Positions 22,542 through 31,365 of a stretch of 64,000 nucleotides of DNA are shown here, piece after piece; within the stretch, counting starts at the first letter, position 1; every line of letters starts with the position of its first letter. The translations under genes were made by a program, and so were the position numbers. The stretch lies in the NCBI GenBank assembly GCA_963737425.1, contig CAVTSX010000009.1:806001-870000 (forward strand). Direction: 5' to 3'. This stretch comes from DASXRA01 sp963737425 (GTDB lineage Bacteria; Actinomycetota; Actinomycetes; Mycobacteriales; Jatrophihabitantaceae). The notes under the pieces are model-generated. The model had not been told where the DNA came from. It did no database searches and saw only the letters and a program-made list of their open reading frames with translations.

Positions 22542-23011
22542 AACGCGTCTCGCTGCCACTCGCCGCTTCGGCCGCCGGACTTCGACAGCAACCGCACGTC
22601 AGAGAGGACTGCCGAACGATCGACCGCCTTCACCATGTCGTACAGGGCCAAACCGGCCGCGACGACGGCTGTCAGCGCCTCCATCTCGACGCCGGTGCGG
22701 TCGGCGGTGCGGGTGGTCGCCGTGATCTCGACCGAGTTGTCGGTGACCTCGAGATCGACGGTCACGCCGTGCAGCGCCACCGGGTGGCACAACGGCACCA
22801 GGTCGGGCGTTCGCTTTGCCCCGGCTATGCCGGCAACGCGGGCGACCGCGAGCGCATCGCCCTTGGGCAGTCCGTCCCGACGCAACAGCGCGATGACCTC
22901 GGTGGTCGTGCTGAGCCGACCCGAGGCCACCGCCACGCGCGCGCTGATCTGCTTTGCCGACACGTCGACCATGCGCGCAGCGCCGCGCTCGTCGACGTGA
23001 GTCAACTCCAT
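22538..23011 (-). CDS. moaC: Cyclic pyranopterin monophosphate synthase MoaC
   Basis: With MoaA it converts GTP-derived 3',8-cyclo-GTP to cyclic pyranopterin monophosphate, the first step of molybdopterin synthesis. 157 aa, full length. Motifs include MVDVSAKQISARVAVASGR, KGDALAVARVAGIAGAKRTPDLVPLCHP, GVEMEALTAVVAAGLALYDMVKAVDR and a final LLSKSGGRSGEW, with the active-site Lys residues retained. It is the first gene of the moaC-mog-moaE operon. moaA is not in the window. The 66-bp gap to the divergent lipoprotein gene must hold the operon promoter. Confidence 0.96.
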   Translation of the reverse strand: MELTHVDERGAARMVDVSAKQISARVAVASGRLSTTTEVIALLRRDGLPKGDALAVARVAGIAGAKRTPDLVPLCHPVALHGVTVDLEVTDNSVEITATTRTADRTGVEMEALTAVVAAGLALYDMVKAVDRSAVLSDVRLLSKSGGRSGEWQRDAL

Positions 23012-23077
23012 GCCAGTCAGGTTAACGACGCCACGCAGCGGCGAAGCGACCGATGCCGCCCGCGTAGCGTGCGGTTG

Positions 23078-23560
23078 ATGAATTCACGACATTTCGCCGT
23101 GACCGTGACAGCCGTTGCAGCAGCATGCGCCGTTGCGGGCTGCGCCTCGAAGGCCGATAACAACCCGCCGGCCGCGCCGTCGATCGCCAGCAGCGCCGGC
23201 ACAATCTTGACGCCACCGGCAACGAGCAGCAGCAGTGCCAGTAGCAGTCCCGGCGGTGGTCACACGATGTCCGCGCCACATATCGCCTGCCGCGAGGGCA
23301 ACGTCGAGCAGAGCTACGAGGGCACCGACAGCCATCCGGTCGAACTCTGCCTCGTCACCGGGGCGGTCGCGCACATAACGATCAATCCGCCGAGCGGCAA
23401 GCCGTGGCCGCTCCCAAGCGCCGGCCCTGCGTCCATCGTCAAGTCGACGAAATCCGACCGCACGGGCAACGCACTGGATATCACGCTCGTTGCCCAGGGG
23501 AAGGGCACCGCGACCCTCGCCGTCGCGAACATGTGGCAACTGAAGATCGCCGTGGTGTGA
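23078..23560 (+). CDS. Putative lipoprotein of unknown function
   Basis: A 160-aa protein starting at ATG 23078 with a signal peptide (HFAVTVTAVAAACAVAGC) whose AVAGC lipobox predicts lipid attachment at Cys22. A Ser/Pro/Ala-rich linker follows, then a small domain with two Cys (HIACREGN and VELCLVTG), which may form a disulfide. The conserved-looking end (GTATLAVANMWQLKIAVV) resembles beta-sandwich lipoproteins. I do not recognise a family. It is a single gene between the divergent moaC operon and the first S53 peptidase, which has its own 195-bp upstream region. Confidence 0.75.
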   Translation: MNSRHFAVTVTAVAAACAVAGCASKADNNPPAAPSIASSAGTILTPPATSSSSASSSPGGGHTMSAPHIACREGNVEQSYEGTDSHPVELCLVTGAVAHITINPPSGKPWPLPSAGPASIVKSTKSDRTGNALDITLVAQGKGTATLAVANMWQLKIAVV

Positions 23561-23755
23561 CCTCGGCCCGGGCAATCGGCTCCCGTGACGGCGCCGGCAC
23601 CAGACACGCTGTGGTTACGGCATTGCACGGACAGCTTCGTGCGTGACCGGAACTGGCCAGAATGTCACGGTACAAACCGGGCGAATTACCGACTGGATAC
23701 CCCTACGCTTCCGCCCGGCACGACCTCGTGCTGACCTCAACCCCAGGAGGTACCC

Positions 23756-25699
23756 GTGAAGTTTGCGCGCCGAGGACTACCCGTCCTCGCTGGCGGCGTC
23801 GCGATCGCAGCGATCGCAGCACTCGCGCTACCCGCGTCTGCGCTGGCAACCCCAGCGAGCGCACCGGCCCCAGCCGTCGCACACAGTTGCAGCCAGCCGG
23901 TAGCCAAAGGCCACTACACGTGTTTCGCGCTCAAGCGCACCGATATCCATGAGACCCGCGTGATCGCACCGGATGCGACACCGGCCGGCTATGGACCGAC
24001 CGACCTGAAGTCGGCGTACAACCTGCCGACCTCGTCCACTACCACAACCATCGCCATCGTCGACGCTTACGACGATCCCGCCGCGGAATCCGACCTCGCG
24101 ACCTACCGGTCGCAGTACGGGCTCTCGGCCTGCACGACCGCAAACGGCTGCTTCCGCAAGGTGAACCAGAACGGCCAGGCCAGCCCGCTACCGCAGGGCG
24201 ACACCGGTTGGGCCGGCGAGATCTCCCTTGACCTCGACGCCGTCTCGGCGACCTGCCCGAGCTGCCACATCCTGCTGGTCGAGGCGAATGACCCGTCCGA
24301 CAACCTGTTCACCGCGGTCGACACTGCCCGCACACTCGGCGCGAAGTACATCTCGATGAGCTGGGGCGGTGGCGAAGGCGGCGCCGAGAACAGTTACGAC
24401 ACCCAGTACTTCAACCACACGGGCATCGTCTACACGGCATCCAGCGGCGACTCCGGCTATGCGGCCGGCGCGATCTACCCGTCCACCTCGCAATACGTCG
24501 TATCCGTCGGTGGCACCACGCTCAACCGCGCGAGCGGCACCACGCGCGGCTGGTCGGAATCCGTGTGGGACGGCGCCGGCAGCGGCTGCTCGACAGTCGT
24601 CACGAAGCCGGCTTTCCAGAGCGGCATCAGCGCGTGCACCAAGCGCGCCGACACCGACGTCTCCGCTGTCGCCGACCCGAACACGGGCCTGGCCGTGTAC
24701 CAGACCTACGGCGGCAGCGGCTGGAGCGTGTACGGCGGCACCAGCGCATCCGCGCCGCAGATCGCGGCCGTGTACGCGCTCGCCGGAACCCCCGGAGCGG
24801 GCGATCGGCCCGCGTCCTACCCGTACAGCCACGCTACCAACCTGTACGACGTCACCACCGGCTCGAACGGCTCGTGCTCGCCAACGGTCCTGTGCCGTGG
24901 CGGCGCCGGCTGGGACGGACCGACCGGCATCGGCACGCCGGACGGGACGGCCGGTTTCACGGCTGGGGGCGGCGGCGGCAACACGGTCACGGTGACCAAC
25001 CCGGGCAGCCAGACCGGCACCGTCGGCACTGCGGTAACCCTGCAGATCCACGCCACCGACTCGGCACCGGGCCAGACCCTGACCTACAGTGCGACCGGCC
25101 TGCCGGCGGGGCTCTCGATCAACTCCTCGACTGGCCTCATCTCGGGCACGCCGACCACCGCCAACGTCTACAACGTCACGGTCACCGCAACGGACACGAC
25201 TAATGCGTCCGGACAGGCCGCGTTCACCTGGACGATCAGCAATGCCGGCGGTAGCTGCTCGGGTCAGCGGCTGGTCAACCCCGGGTTCGAGTCGGGCTCG
25301 GCCGCCTGGACGGCGACCAGCGGCGTGATCAACACCGACGGCGCGCACGCGCACAGCGGCGTCGGCTATGCCTGGCTGGACGGCTATGGCCGGACACACA
25401 CCGACACGCTGGCGCAGACGGTATCGATCCCGGCCGGATGCTCGGTAAGCCTCACGTACTACCTGTACATCTCCAGCAATGAGGGCACCGGCACGGCCTA
25501 CGACAAGCTCACCCTTGCGGCGAACGGCACGACCGTCCAGTCGTTCTCCAACGTCAACAAGGGTTCGGGTTACGTTCAGCGAAGCGTCAATCTCTCCGCA
25601 TATGCGGGCCAGAACGTGACGCTGAAGTGGACGGGAACCGAGGACTCGTCACTGGCCACGTCGTTCTTCATCGACGACACGGCACTGAACCTCAGCTAG
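23756..25699 (+). CDS. Secreted S53 (sedolisin) peptidase with Ig-like and C-terminal beta-sandwich domains
   Basis: A 647-aa exported serine-carboxyl peptidase. The signal peptide covers about residues 1-31, and the start is a GTG after AGGAGG. The catalytic domain (about 75-400) has the S53 set: Glu155 and Asp159 (GWAGEISLDLD), Asp232 (SSGDSGY) and Ser330 (YGGTSASAP); several Cys pairs are likely disulfides. A putative Ig-like domain (TVTNPGSQTGTVGTAVTLQIHATD, ending LISGTPTT) and a C-terminal carbohydrate-binding-like sandwich (LVNPGFESGSAAW onward) follow. Unlike classical sedolisins, only about 45 residues separate signal peptide and catalytic core, so the large activation prodomain is absent. 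Two paralogues lie at 33.4-38.3 kb. Confidence 0.88.
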   Translation: MKFARRGLPVLAGGVAIAAIAALALPASALATPASAPAPAVAHSCSQPVAKGHYTCFALKRTDIHETRVIAPDATPAGYGPTDLKSAYNLPTSSTTTTIAIVDAYDDPAAESDLATYRSQYGLSACTTANGCFRKVNQNGQASPLPQGDTGWAGEISLDLDAVSATCPSCHILLVEANDPSDNLFTAVDTARTLGAKYISMSWGGGEGGAENSYDTQYFNHTGIVYTASSGDSGYAAGAIYPSTSQYVVSVGGTTLNRASGTTRGWSESVWDGAGSGCSTVVTKPAFQSGISACTKRADTDVSAVADPNTGLAVYQTYGGSGWSVYGGTSASAPQIAAVYALAGTPGAGDRPASYPYSHATNLYDVTTGSNGSCSPTVLCRGGAGWDGPTGIGTPDGTAGFTAGGGGGNTVTVTNPGSQTGTVGTAVTLQIHATDSAPGQTLTYSATGLPAGLSINSSTGLISGTPTTANVYNVTVTATDTTNASGQAAFTWTISNAGGSCSGQRLVNPGFESGSAAWTATSGVINTDGAHAHSGVGYAWLDGYGRTHTDTLAQTVSIPAGCSVSLTYYLYISSNEGTGTAYDKLTLAANGTTVQSFSNVNKGSGYVQRSVNLSAYAGQNVTLKWTGTEDSSLATSFFIDDTALNLS

Positions 25700-26074
25700 C
25701 CAATCCCCACCAGAGGGGGCGGACCGCCACGGCGGCCGCCCCCTCGACCATGTTCGTCGGCTCGACGAGTTTGCCGCGTATCCGACAAACGGCATCGGCG
25801 GACGTCGCTGTCGCATCACCCGGCGAGAAGTTCATCCCACCCGGATGACACGAACTCGCCCGCGTGCGCCGAAGCTACGGCTACCTTCGGCGCGACAGGG
25901 TTGGCGAGACTCGTGAGTGGTGTACGGATTCCGGATCAAGCAGCGTCTGCGCTGATGTCGGCCACCCCCGCGCGGCCCGAGATCCGGACGGCAAGCCGGT
26001 GACACCTCGTTCCCCTCGACGCCGCCGCGCCGGCGCGGTGCCAACCCGCTGCGGTTCTTCGAGGGAGGCCGTCC
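25700..26074. other. Intergenic region: terminator then no recognisable gene
   Basis: It begins with the terminator hairpin at 25713-25745. The remaining 330 bp, up to the DUF4239 gene, contains only short frames, including a 33-codon one ending GEKFIPPG at about 25848, none of which I can support. The region before 26075 has a GGGAGG-like site for that gene. Confidence 0.6.
25713..25745 (+). terminator. Terminator hairpin after the S53 peptidase gene
   Basis: Perfect 10-bp arms GAGGGGGCGG (25713-25722) and CCGCCCCCTC (25736-25745) around a 13-nt loop, 14 bp after the stop codon. There is no T-run, but the stem is very stable. Confidence 0.85.
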
Positions 26075-26875
26075 GTGCTGTTCTTCCAGCTGCCGACGTG
26101 GCTGCTCGGGTTGATCCTGCTCGTCGTGATGCTCGGCGCGACTGTCTTGGGCTTGATGATCGGCCGATCGGTGCGGCACAAGTCCGACCCGCTTCGGGAA
26201 CCGTTTTCGGTCATGCAGGCCGTGTTGCTGGGATTCATGAGCCTGGTGCTGGCGTTCGGCCTCAGCCTGGCCGTCGGACGTTATCAAGATCGACGGGCGG
26301 CCACGGTCGAGGAGGCCAACGCGATCGGCACAACGTACCTGCGCGCCGAGACGCTGCACGAACCGATGCGCAGCGCCTCGCTGGCGCTGCTGCGCCAGTA
26401 CACGGACGTCAGCATCCGTATCGCGCAGACCCGTCCCGAAAGCCCCGCCCAGCGGCAAGAGGTCGCCGACAGCAGCCGGCTGCAGCGCCAGCTGTGGGGC
26501 TTGGCGGGCCAGGCTCTCGACCAGGCGCCCGCCGCCAGTGCGCCGCGCCTCTACGCCGACAGCCTCAACAAGACGTTCGACGCCCAGTCCAGTCACGTGT
26601 CCAGCCTGAGCAACCGGGTTCCCACTGCGGTCCTCGGACTCGAACTGGTGGTGGCCGCCTTTGCCCTGGCCACGCTGGGCCTGCACCTGAGCACGATGGG
26701 GCGCGGCGTGCTGACCGTCCTCGTCGCGGCATTGCTCGTCACGTTGACGCTGCTCGTCACGTTCGATCTCGACCGGCCGACCCGCGGCCTGATCAGGGTG
26801 CCCAGTGGTCCGCTCGTCCAGGTGCGCGCCGGCATGGACGCGCCTCCCGCAGCACTTGCGCCGAGTGGCCGGTGA
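26075..26875 (+). CDS. DUF4239 (bestrophin-like) membrane protein
   Basis: A 266-aa membrane protein starting at GTG 26075. Two hydrophobic segments near the N-terminus (TWLLGLILLVVMLGATVLGLMIG; AVLLGFMSLVLAFGLSLAVG) are followed by the diagnostic RYQDRRAATVEEANAIGTTYLRAETL, a cytoplasmic helical stretch, and two further helices near the C-terminus (LELVVAAFALATLGLHL; TVLVAALLVTLTLLVTFDLDRPTRG). That pattern defines DUF4239, a family of unknown function with a bestrophin-like fold. It is 70 bp upstream of the universal stress protein gene and may share its transcript; no function is assigned. Confidence 0.85.
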   Translation: MLFFQLPTWLLGLILLVVMLGATVLGLMIGRSVRHKSDPLREPFSVMQAVLLGFMSLVLAFGLSLAVGRYQDRRAATVEEANAIGTTYLRAETLHEPMRSASLALLRQYTDVSIRIAQTRPESPAQRQEVADSSRLQRQLWGLAGQALDQAPAASAPRLYADSLNKTFDAQSSHVSSLSNRVPTAVLGLELVVAAFALATLGLHLSTMGRGVLTVLVAALLVTLTLLVTFDLDRPTRGLIRVPSGPLVQVRAGMDAPPAALAPSGR

Positions 26876-26945
26876 GAGCCCGGCAATAACCCGCAGCGCG
26901 ATCCCCGTCGTGGCGGTCGTCTACGTCGCTTACAAGGAGGTTTCG

Positions 26946-27767
26946 ATGCAAGCCACCCAGGCTCCGATCGTCGTAGGCATCGACGAGTCACCGGAAGTGC
27001 ACTCAGCCGTGGATTGGGCCGCGCACGACGCGAAGACCCGCGACGGCGCGCTGCGCGTGGTGTGCGCGTACCACGGCTCGGACTCCCAACTCGCCCGCGA
27101 TCTCGTCGCCGAGACGGTCGATCGCATCGCGTCGAAGCACGGCGTCCAAGCAACGGGCGACGCAGTCGAGGGCGATGCTGTGCAGGTTCTGCACGACGAA
27201 TCGGCGCGCGCATCACTGGTGGTGGTTGGCTCGCGCCGGCACAAGTCCCTCGGCTCCAGCGTGCTGGGCTCGGTCAGCGGTGCCGTCGCCGCCCGCAGCG
27301 AGTCGCCGGTCGTCGTCCTGTGCGGGCCGGCGGGCATGCCCGAGGAAGAGGCCAGTGTCGTGGTCGGGGTGGACGGCACCGAGGCGTCGGCGCCTCTGCT
27401 CGAGTTCGGCTTCGAGCGCGCGAGCCGACATCACGTGGGACTGCGTGCCGTTCTGTGCTGGCACACCGATGTGCTCGCCACAATGTCATGGCGCGGAGCG
27501 CCGTCGGCGCCGTCCAGCGTCGAGGAATGGCTGTCTGACACCCTCGCCGGCTGGCGGACGAAATATCCAGACGTCGAAGTGCACCCCGAGGTGGTCCGCG
27601 AACATCCGAAGACGGGAATCGTTGCGGCATCACAGGGGCAGTACCTGCTCGTCGTCGGCAACCATGGCCGGCATGCCCTCGCCGGTACCATGCTCGGCTC
27701 GGTCAGCCAGCGCGCGCTGCACCATGCGACCTGCCCGGTTGCGGTGATCCCGACGCACAACGGCTGA
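26946..27767 (+). CDS. Tandem-domain universal stress protein
   Basis: A 273-aa cytosolic protein with two USP domains. Each starts with a nucleotide-binding strand (IVVGIDESPEVHSAVDWA; VVVGVDGTEASAPLLEFG) and ends with the G-2x-G-9x-G-(S/T) ATP loop (GSRRHKSLGSSVLGSVSGAVA; GNHGRHALAGTMLGSVSQRAL, each given here across its loop). ATP-binding USPs in actinobacteria respond to hypoxia, stationary phase and other stress. The ATG follows AAGGAGG. The gene ends at a GC-rich hairpin, and DUF4239 lies just upstream. Confidence 0.93.
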   Translation: MQATQAPIVVGIDESPEVHSAVDWAAHDAKTRDGALRVVCAYHGSDSQLARDLVAETVDRIASKHGVQATGDAVEGDAVQVLHDESARASLVVVGSRRHKSLGSSVLGSVSGAVAARSESPVVVLCGPAGMPEEEASVVVGVDGTEASAPLLEFGFERASRHHVGLRAVLCWHTDVLATMSWRGAPSAPSSVEEWLSDTLAGWRTKYPDVEVHPEVVREHPKTGIVAASQGQYLLVVGNHGRHALAGTMLGSVSQRALHHATCPVAVIPTHNG

Positions 27768-27772
27768 GGGTC

Positions 27773-27791
27773 GCGGGCCTGCCTGGCCCGC
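27773..27791 (+). terminator. Terminator hairpin after the universal stress protein gene
   Basis: GCGGGCC (27773-27779), a 5-nt loop and GGCCCGC (27785-27791), starting 6 bp after the stop codon. No T-run. Confidence 0.75.
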
Positions 27792-27804
27792 TCGGCTCGC
27801 GGCG

Positions 27805-27847
27805 GGTGGGCAGCTACGCGCCAGCCCGGCAGTTGTAACCGCCCACC
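27805..27847. repeat. Inverted repeat related to the 5.6-kb palindrome
   Basis: GGTGGGC (27805-27811) and GCCCACC (27841-27847), with GCAG/TTGTAAC-like interior. The flanks share the GGTGGGCA and GCCCACCTGC words seen at 5577-5640, which suggests a diverged family member. Confidence 0.45.
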
Positions 27848-28155
27848 TGCACGGCTGGGGAAGCTCAACCTGCCGGCGGATCTGGTCGGCTTGTCGTTCT
27901 ACTGGTCGGTCCATCGCGCCAGTAACAATTCTTGGAATCCTTCGCGTGGGTCTAGTCCGTTGTGAACGTTGGCGGATTCGATCTGAGTGGCACGTGTTGT
28001 CGGAGTCCTCGCCGTGTCGCCTCGCGCGGCGGACGGTCACGCTCGCCGAGCGGTTCCCGTCGCGCGCCGGGCGCCTGTGCTCGTGTCGGAAGTCCCTACC
28101 GGATAAGGTGATTCTGGTTGGACGGGTTGTGCGATGACCAAGTAGACTCGCACGC

Positions 28156-28795
28156 ATGTTCGAGGTCGACGAGTGGCAGCCGCCCACTGTGCCGCCGCCG
28201 TTGACTCTGGCGGAGATCACCGACGACCCGGATCAGGCCGCGGCGTGGCTCGCTGGTGAGGTGCCGGGTGCGGATGCGGTGGCGGCGTTGTCGGTGCTCG
28301 ATCCGGCTGTGTTGTCGCCTGGTGGGCGGGTCGATGCGTTGGTCGCTTTGGAGCGGCACCTGGCGTGGCTTTCCGGCGTGCAGGCCCAGGTCCTGGCCGC
28401 GATGGCCGCTGATGATGGGTCGGAGGATAGGTGGGTGCGTGAGGAGGTCGGGTGCGCACTGCGACTTTCGGCGGTGACCGCGCAACGGCGCCTCGCGGTG
28501 GCCGAGACCTTGGCTGGAACGTTGGCGGTGACGGGGCGGGCGTTGCGCCGGGGCCGGATCAGCTACCTGCACGCGATGACTCTCGCCGAAGCCACCTACG
28601 GACTGGACGACTGAGACCGCAGTCGCGGTGGAGGACCGGGTGCTGCGCTGTGCCGGTGGGCAGACGCTGGCCGAGTTCAAACGCTCGCTGCGCCGCGCGG
28701 TACACGCGCTGAATTCGGCCCGGGTCGAAGAACAACGCGCGCAGGCGATGACCGAACGCCGCGTGTGCGTATCCCCTCGCGAGGACGGCACCCAT
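28156..28795 (+). pseudogene. DUF222 / 13E12-type HNH endonuclease family pseudogene
   Basis: The first 152 codons encode the N-terminal part of a DUF222 protein (ALSVLDPAVLSPGGRVDALVALERHLAWL, VREEVGCALRLSAVTAQRRLAVAETL, RRGRISYLHAMTLAEAT, in separate stretches). At 28614 a stop interrupts; removing one T there joins the frame to ETAVAVEDRVLRCAGGQTLAEFKRSLRRAVHALN, the next DUF222 segment, up to VSPREDG. The homology then ends, and the C-terminal HNH nuclease domain is absent. Both a frameshift and a 3' truncation have occurred. Such genes are numerous and mobile-like in actinobacteria. Confidence 0.8.
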
Positions 28796-28856
28796 CATTC
28801 GACGGGCCGCATGCCCCGCACTACTCGCCCGCTAGCTCGGACACAGTGAACCGGCG

Positions 28857-29819
28857 CTAGCGGGCGAATCGGTCGGTGGCCTCGATCAGCCGGTGCACCA
28901 TGCCCGGCTCGTCCAGGGAATGCCCGGCGTCGTTCACCAGTTGCAGGTCGGCCTCCGGCCACGCGCGATGCAGGTCCCAGGCGGTCACGGGCGGAGTGCA
29001 CAGGTCGTAACGGCCTTGCAGGATCACGGCCGGGATGTGCCGGATCGCGGGCACGTCCGCGATCAACTGCCCCTCGCGGAAGAATCCGCCGTGCGCCACG
29101 TAGTGACTCTCGATGCGCGCGAACGCGACAGCGAAGTCAGGCTCGGCGAAGATCGCCTCGATCTGCGGGTTGGGGTGCAGCAGCATCGCGGCAAGCTCCC
29201 ACCTCGTCCACGCCTGAGCGGCGCTGACGCGGGTCTGCTTGTCGGCAGACTCCAACCGCCGGCGGTACGCGGCGACGAGATCGTCGCGCTCGTCTTCGGG
29301 GACGGCGCCGCGAAACTCCTGCCAGCGTTCGGGCAGCAGTTGCGACACGCCGTCGTGATACGCCCAGCGCACCTCACTCGCCCGCAGCGTGAAGATGCTG
29401 CGCAGCACCATGGCGCGCACGCGGTCCGGATGCGACTGCGCATACGCCAACGCCAGCGAGGTGCCCCAGGACGCGCCGGAAAGCACCCAGCGGTCGACGC
29501 CGAGCTCGGCCCGAAGCCGCTCCATGTCGGCGATCAGATGCCAGGTCGTGTTCGTCTGCAACGACACGTCCGGATCGCTGGCGTGCGGGAGGCTGCGCCC
29601 ACATCCACGTTGATCGAACAGGATGATCCGGTACGCCGACGGGTCGTAGGCGCGGCGGTGGTTGGCGATGCAACCGCCACCCGGGCCGCCGTGGACGACG
29701 AGCAGGGGCGTCCCGTCGGGATTCCCGCACTCCTCCCACCAGATCTGCTGACCGTCGTCGACGGCGAGCAACCCACTGCGATATGGCTCGATGGACGGAT
29801 AGAGGCCGCGAACTCCCAT
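28857..29819 (-). CDS. pip: Proline iminopeptidase
   Basis: A cytosolic alpha/beta-hydrolase that removes N-terminal proline from peptides (peptidase family S33); 320 aa, standard length. Visible are the oxyanion-hole motif HGGPGGG (residues 43-49), FDQRGCGRS (68-76), the nucleophile elbow GASWG with Ser117, the conserved GRYDLCTPP with the catalytic Asp, and the late His in NDAGHSLDEPG. The start ATG is at 29819. It is a single gene; whether it works with the secreted peptidases encoded nearby by degrading imported peptides is only suggested by proximity. Confidence 0.95.
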   Translation of the reverse strand: MGVRGLYPSIEPYRSGLLAVDDGQQIWWEECGNPDGTPLLVVHGGPGGGCIANHRRAYDPSAYRIILFDQRGCGRSLPHASDPDVSLQTNTTWHLIADMERLRAELGVDRWVLSGASWGTSLALAYAQSHPDRVRAMVLRSIFTLRASEVRWAYHDGVSQLLPERWQEFRGAVPEDERDDLVAAYRRRLESADKQTRVSAAQAWTRWELAAMLLHPNPQIEAIFAEPDFAVAFARIESHYVAHGGFFREGQLIADVPAIRHIPAVILQGRYDLCTPPVTAWDLHRAWPEADLQLVNDAGHSLDEPGMVHRLIEATDRFAR

Positions 29820-30002
29820 GGCGGTAACCCTTTCACGGTTGCCCAGTGCCGATTCACACCCCCGCGGTCAGCCGATGCCACGTACGCGAAGCCACGGGTC
29901 GGCCCGCCGAGCGCGCTCCGCGACACCCACGTCAACGATGTCCCAGGCCGCAACGGCTAAGCGGCCTAAGAGTGTCGTGACCTCAGGAGGCGGACGACGC
30001 AG

Positions 30003-30302
30003 TCACACCTGCAGGGTCGGTGACGGGTTGGGGCGTGACCTGATCGATGAGTCCATGCCGATGACGGGCGACGGCCACCATTCGATCCGGCCGTCGTCCT
30101 TGTGCACAACGGGAATGCTCCCGGCAATCATGTAGGACACGTCGCCCGCGACGAGGTACTCTCGCGCGCCGACCTCGAAGACGTAAATCTCGTCGTTCTC
30201 GACGATGCGGCGATCGTCCAGGCAGAACGTGCCGGTCGCCCAATCGGGTTCGGTGTTCCGACGCACGATCTCGCGGGCCTGTTCGTACGTCACTGCCATC
30301 AT
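30003..30302 (-). CDS. Imm35-like immunity protein
   Basis: A 99-aa soluble protein lying 9 bp downstream of a papain-fold toxin gene. The sequence YEQAREIVRRN, FCLDDRRIVENDEIYVFEV, YLVAGDVSYMIAGSIPVVHKDDGRIEWW follows the pattern of the Imm35/YrhB-type immunity family (a residue count near 90 with a gDxxxxlaGnxPilVdr-like core). It should bind and block the toxin inside the producing cell. ATG 30302 has TGGAGG upstream. It is the last gene of a four-gene operon (YbaB-like, WXG100-like, toxin, immunity). The family call rests on pattern recognition; the immunity role is strongly supported by position. Confidence 0.75.
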   Translation of the reverse strand: MMAVTYEQAREIVRRNTEPDWATGTFCLDDRRIVENDEIYVFEVGAREYLVAGDVSYMIAGSIPVVHKDDGRIEWWPSPVIGMDSSIRSRPNPSPTLQV

Positions 30303-30311
30303 GTACCTCCA

Positions 30312-31361
30312 CTAGGGCCGTGCTGGCTGGACGAACTGCCCGGCATTCGGCGTTGGCAGATCGTCGAGCCGAACGTAGGACGTGCTGTGTCCGCTGTTGA
30401 AGTAGTTACCCACGCCGGCCTTGCCCGACTGGGCGTCGATGTAGCGCACCTCGCCGTTCACGTTCTCGACGTTGAACACGTGACCACCGCCGTTGTTCCA
30501 CCTGATCGCCACGACACCGCGCGAACCGGGCTCGGAGAACGCCTTCTCGATGTCGGCCTTGCCCCCGGAGGTGAAGCTGCGCCCCCAGGTGCTTTCGATG
30601 TCGCCGAGCGGGCGACCGCCGCTCGACCAGAAGTGTTGGGGCAGCATCTTAGCCTCGGCATCAAAGCCTCGACGGCGCAGTTCGTACGCCTGCACGCAGT
30701 GCGTGCAGTTAGCCGAGAAGCTCGGATGGGGCGGGTTGAAGCCGGGGTTGACCTTCTTGAGGTCGGCGAGCATCTTCTCGTCGAACTTGAGCGCCTTGCG
30801 AGCGGCCCGACGCTCGCCCAGCTTCTTGAACAGGTTCTTCGCCTTCTCGAGCAGATCCTTGATAACCGTCCGAATATGCTCGATGACCTGCTTGATCAGC
30901 TGACGGCAAATCACCCGGGTGGCCGCGATGAAGCCCGGCACCTCAGCAGTGGTTGCTCCGAACGAAACGAAGGCGGTCGCGATCGCCTGGGCCACCTCGA
31001 TCGCCAGCGCGATCAACTGCACGATGAACGCGATCTTCATCGCCAGCGTTATTCCGGCGAACACGATCAGCGCCGCACCGATGATCTCCGCAGCGATGGC
31101 ATCGTCGTTCAGCCGAGTCGCCGGGCCGTCGTTGTTCGTCCACCAGTGCTTGAAGGCATTTACCGCGGCATCATCGGCGGTGTCACCAGACCAGACCGAC
31201 TCTGCTGCCTTTTCGGCGTTGTCGCGAATCGTCGACAGCGTGCTGCCGAAGGCGATCCACTGCTGTCCGTCCTCGAACAGCTTGACCTCGTCGGCTTCAG
31301 GCCAGGTCAGTCCGACCCAGCCGAGTGGCTCGGTGAGCCAACCCGGTAACTCCAGTCCCAC
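30312..31361 (-). CDS. Polymorphic toxin: WXG100-like N-terminus with papain-fold (Tox-PL1-like) C-terminal toxin domain
   Basis: A 349-aa protein with no signal peptide. Residues 1-90 (LPGWLTEPLGWVGLTWPEADEVKLFEDGQQW, in parts) resemble the WXG100-type N-terminal domain of CpnT and similar type VII substrates. Residues 92-132 are hydrophobic (possible membrane or translocation segment), and 160-200 form a Lys/Arg-rich helix. The C-terminal 135 residues match the papain-fold toxin 1 domain: NCTHCVQAYELRRRG (Cys219/Cys222), GGGHVFNVEN (His294) and YIDAQSG (Asp309) give a Cys-His-Asp triad. Members are predicted proteases, deamidases or similar Cys-enzymes. The export machinery is not in the window. 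The immunity gene follows after 9 bp. Confidence 0.85.
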   Translation of the reverse strand: MGLELPGWLTEPLGWVGLTWPEADEVKLFEDGQQWIAFGSTLSTIRDNAEKAAESVWSGDTADDAAVNAFKHWWTNNDGPATRLNDDAIAAEIIGAALIVFAGITLAMKIAFIVQLIALAIEVAQAIATAFVSFGATTAEVPGFIAATRVICRQLIKQVIEHIRTVIKDLLEKAKNLFKKLGERRAARKALKFDEKMLADLKKVNPGFNPPHPSFSANCTHCVQAYELRRRGFDAEAKMLPQHFWSSGGRPLGDIESTWGRSFTSGGKADIEKAFSEPGSRGVVAIRWNNGGGHVFNVENVNGEVRYIDAQSGKAGVGNYFNSGHSTSYVRLDDLPTPNAGQFVQPARP

Positions 31362-31365
31362 GCCG

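Larger units (their letters stand above)
27768..28155. other. Intergenic region after the stress protein: terminator and palindrome, no gene
   Basis: It contains the terminator at 27773-27791 and a GGTGGGC...GCCCACC inverted repeat at 27805-27847. The rest, to the DUF222 pseudogene, is less GC-biased (around 27900-28000) and contains no recognisable protein, so it may be decayed sequence linked to the pseudogene. Confidence 0.6.

Noticed and set aside
25741..25848. Short forward frame ending GEKFIPPG after the first S53 gene
   Set aside because: Begins inside the terminator stem, has no ribosome-binding site and matches nothing I recognise.
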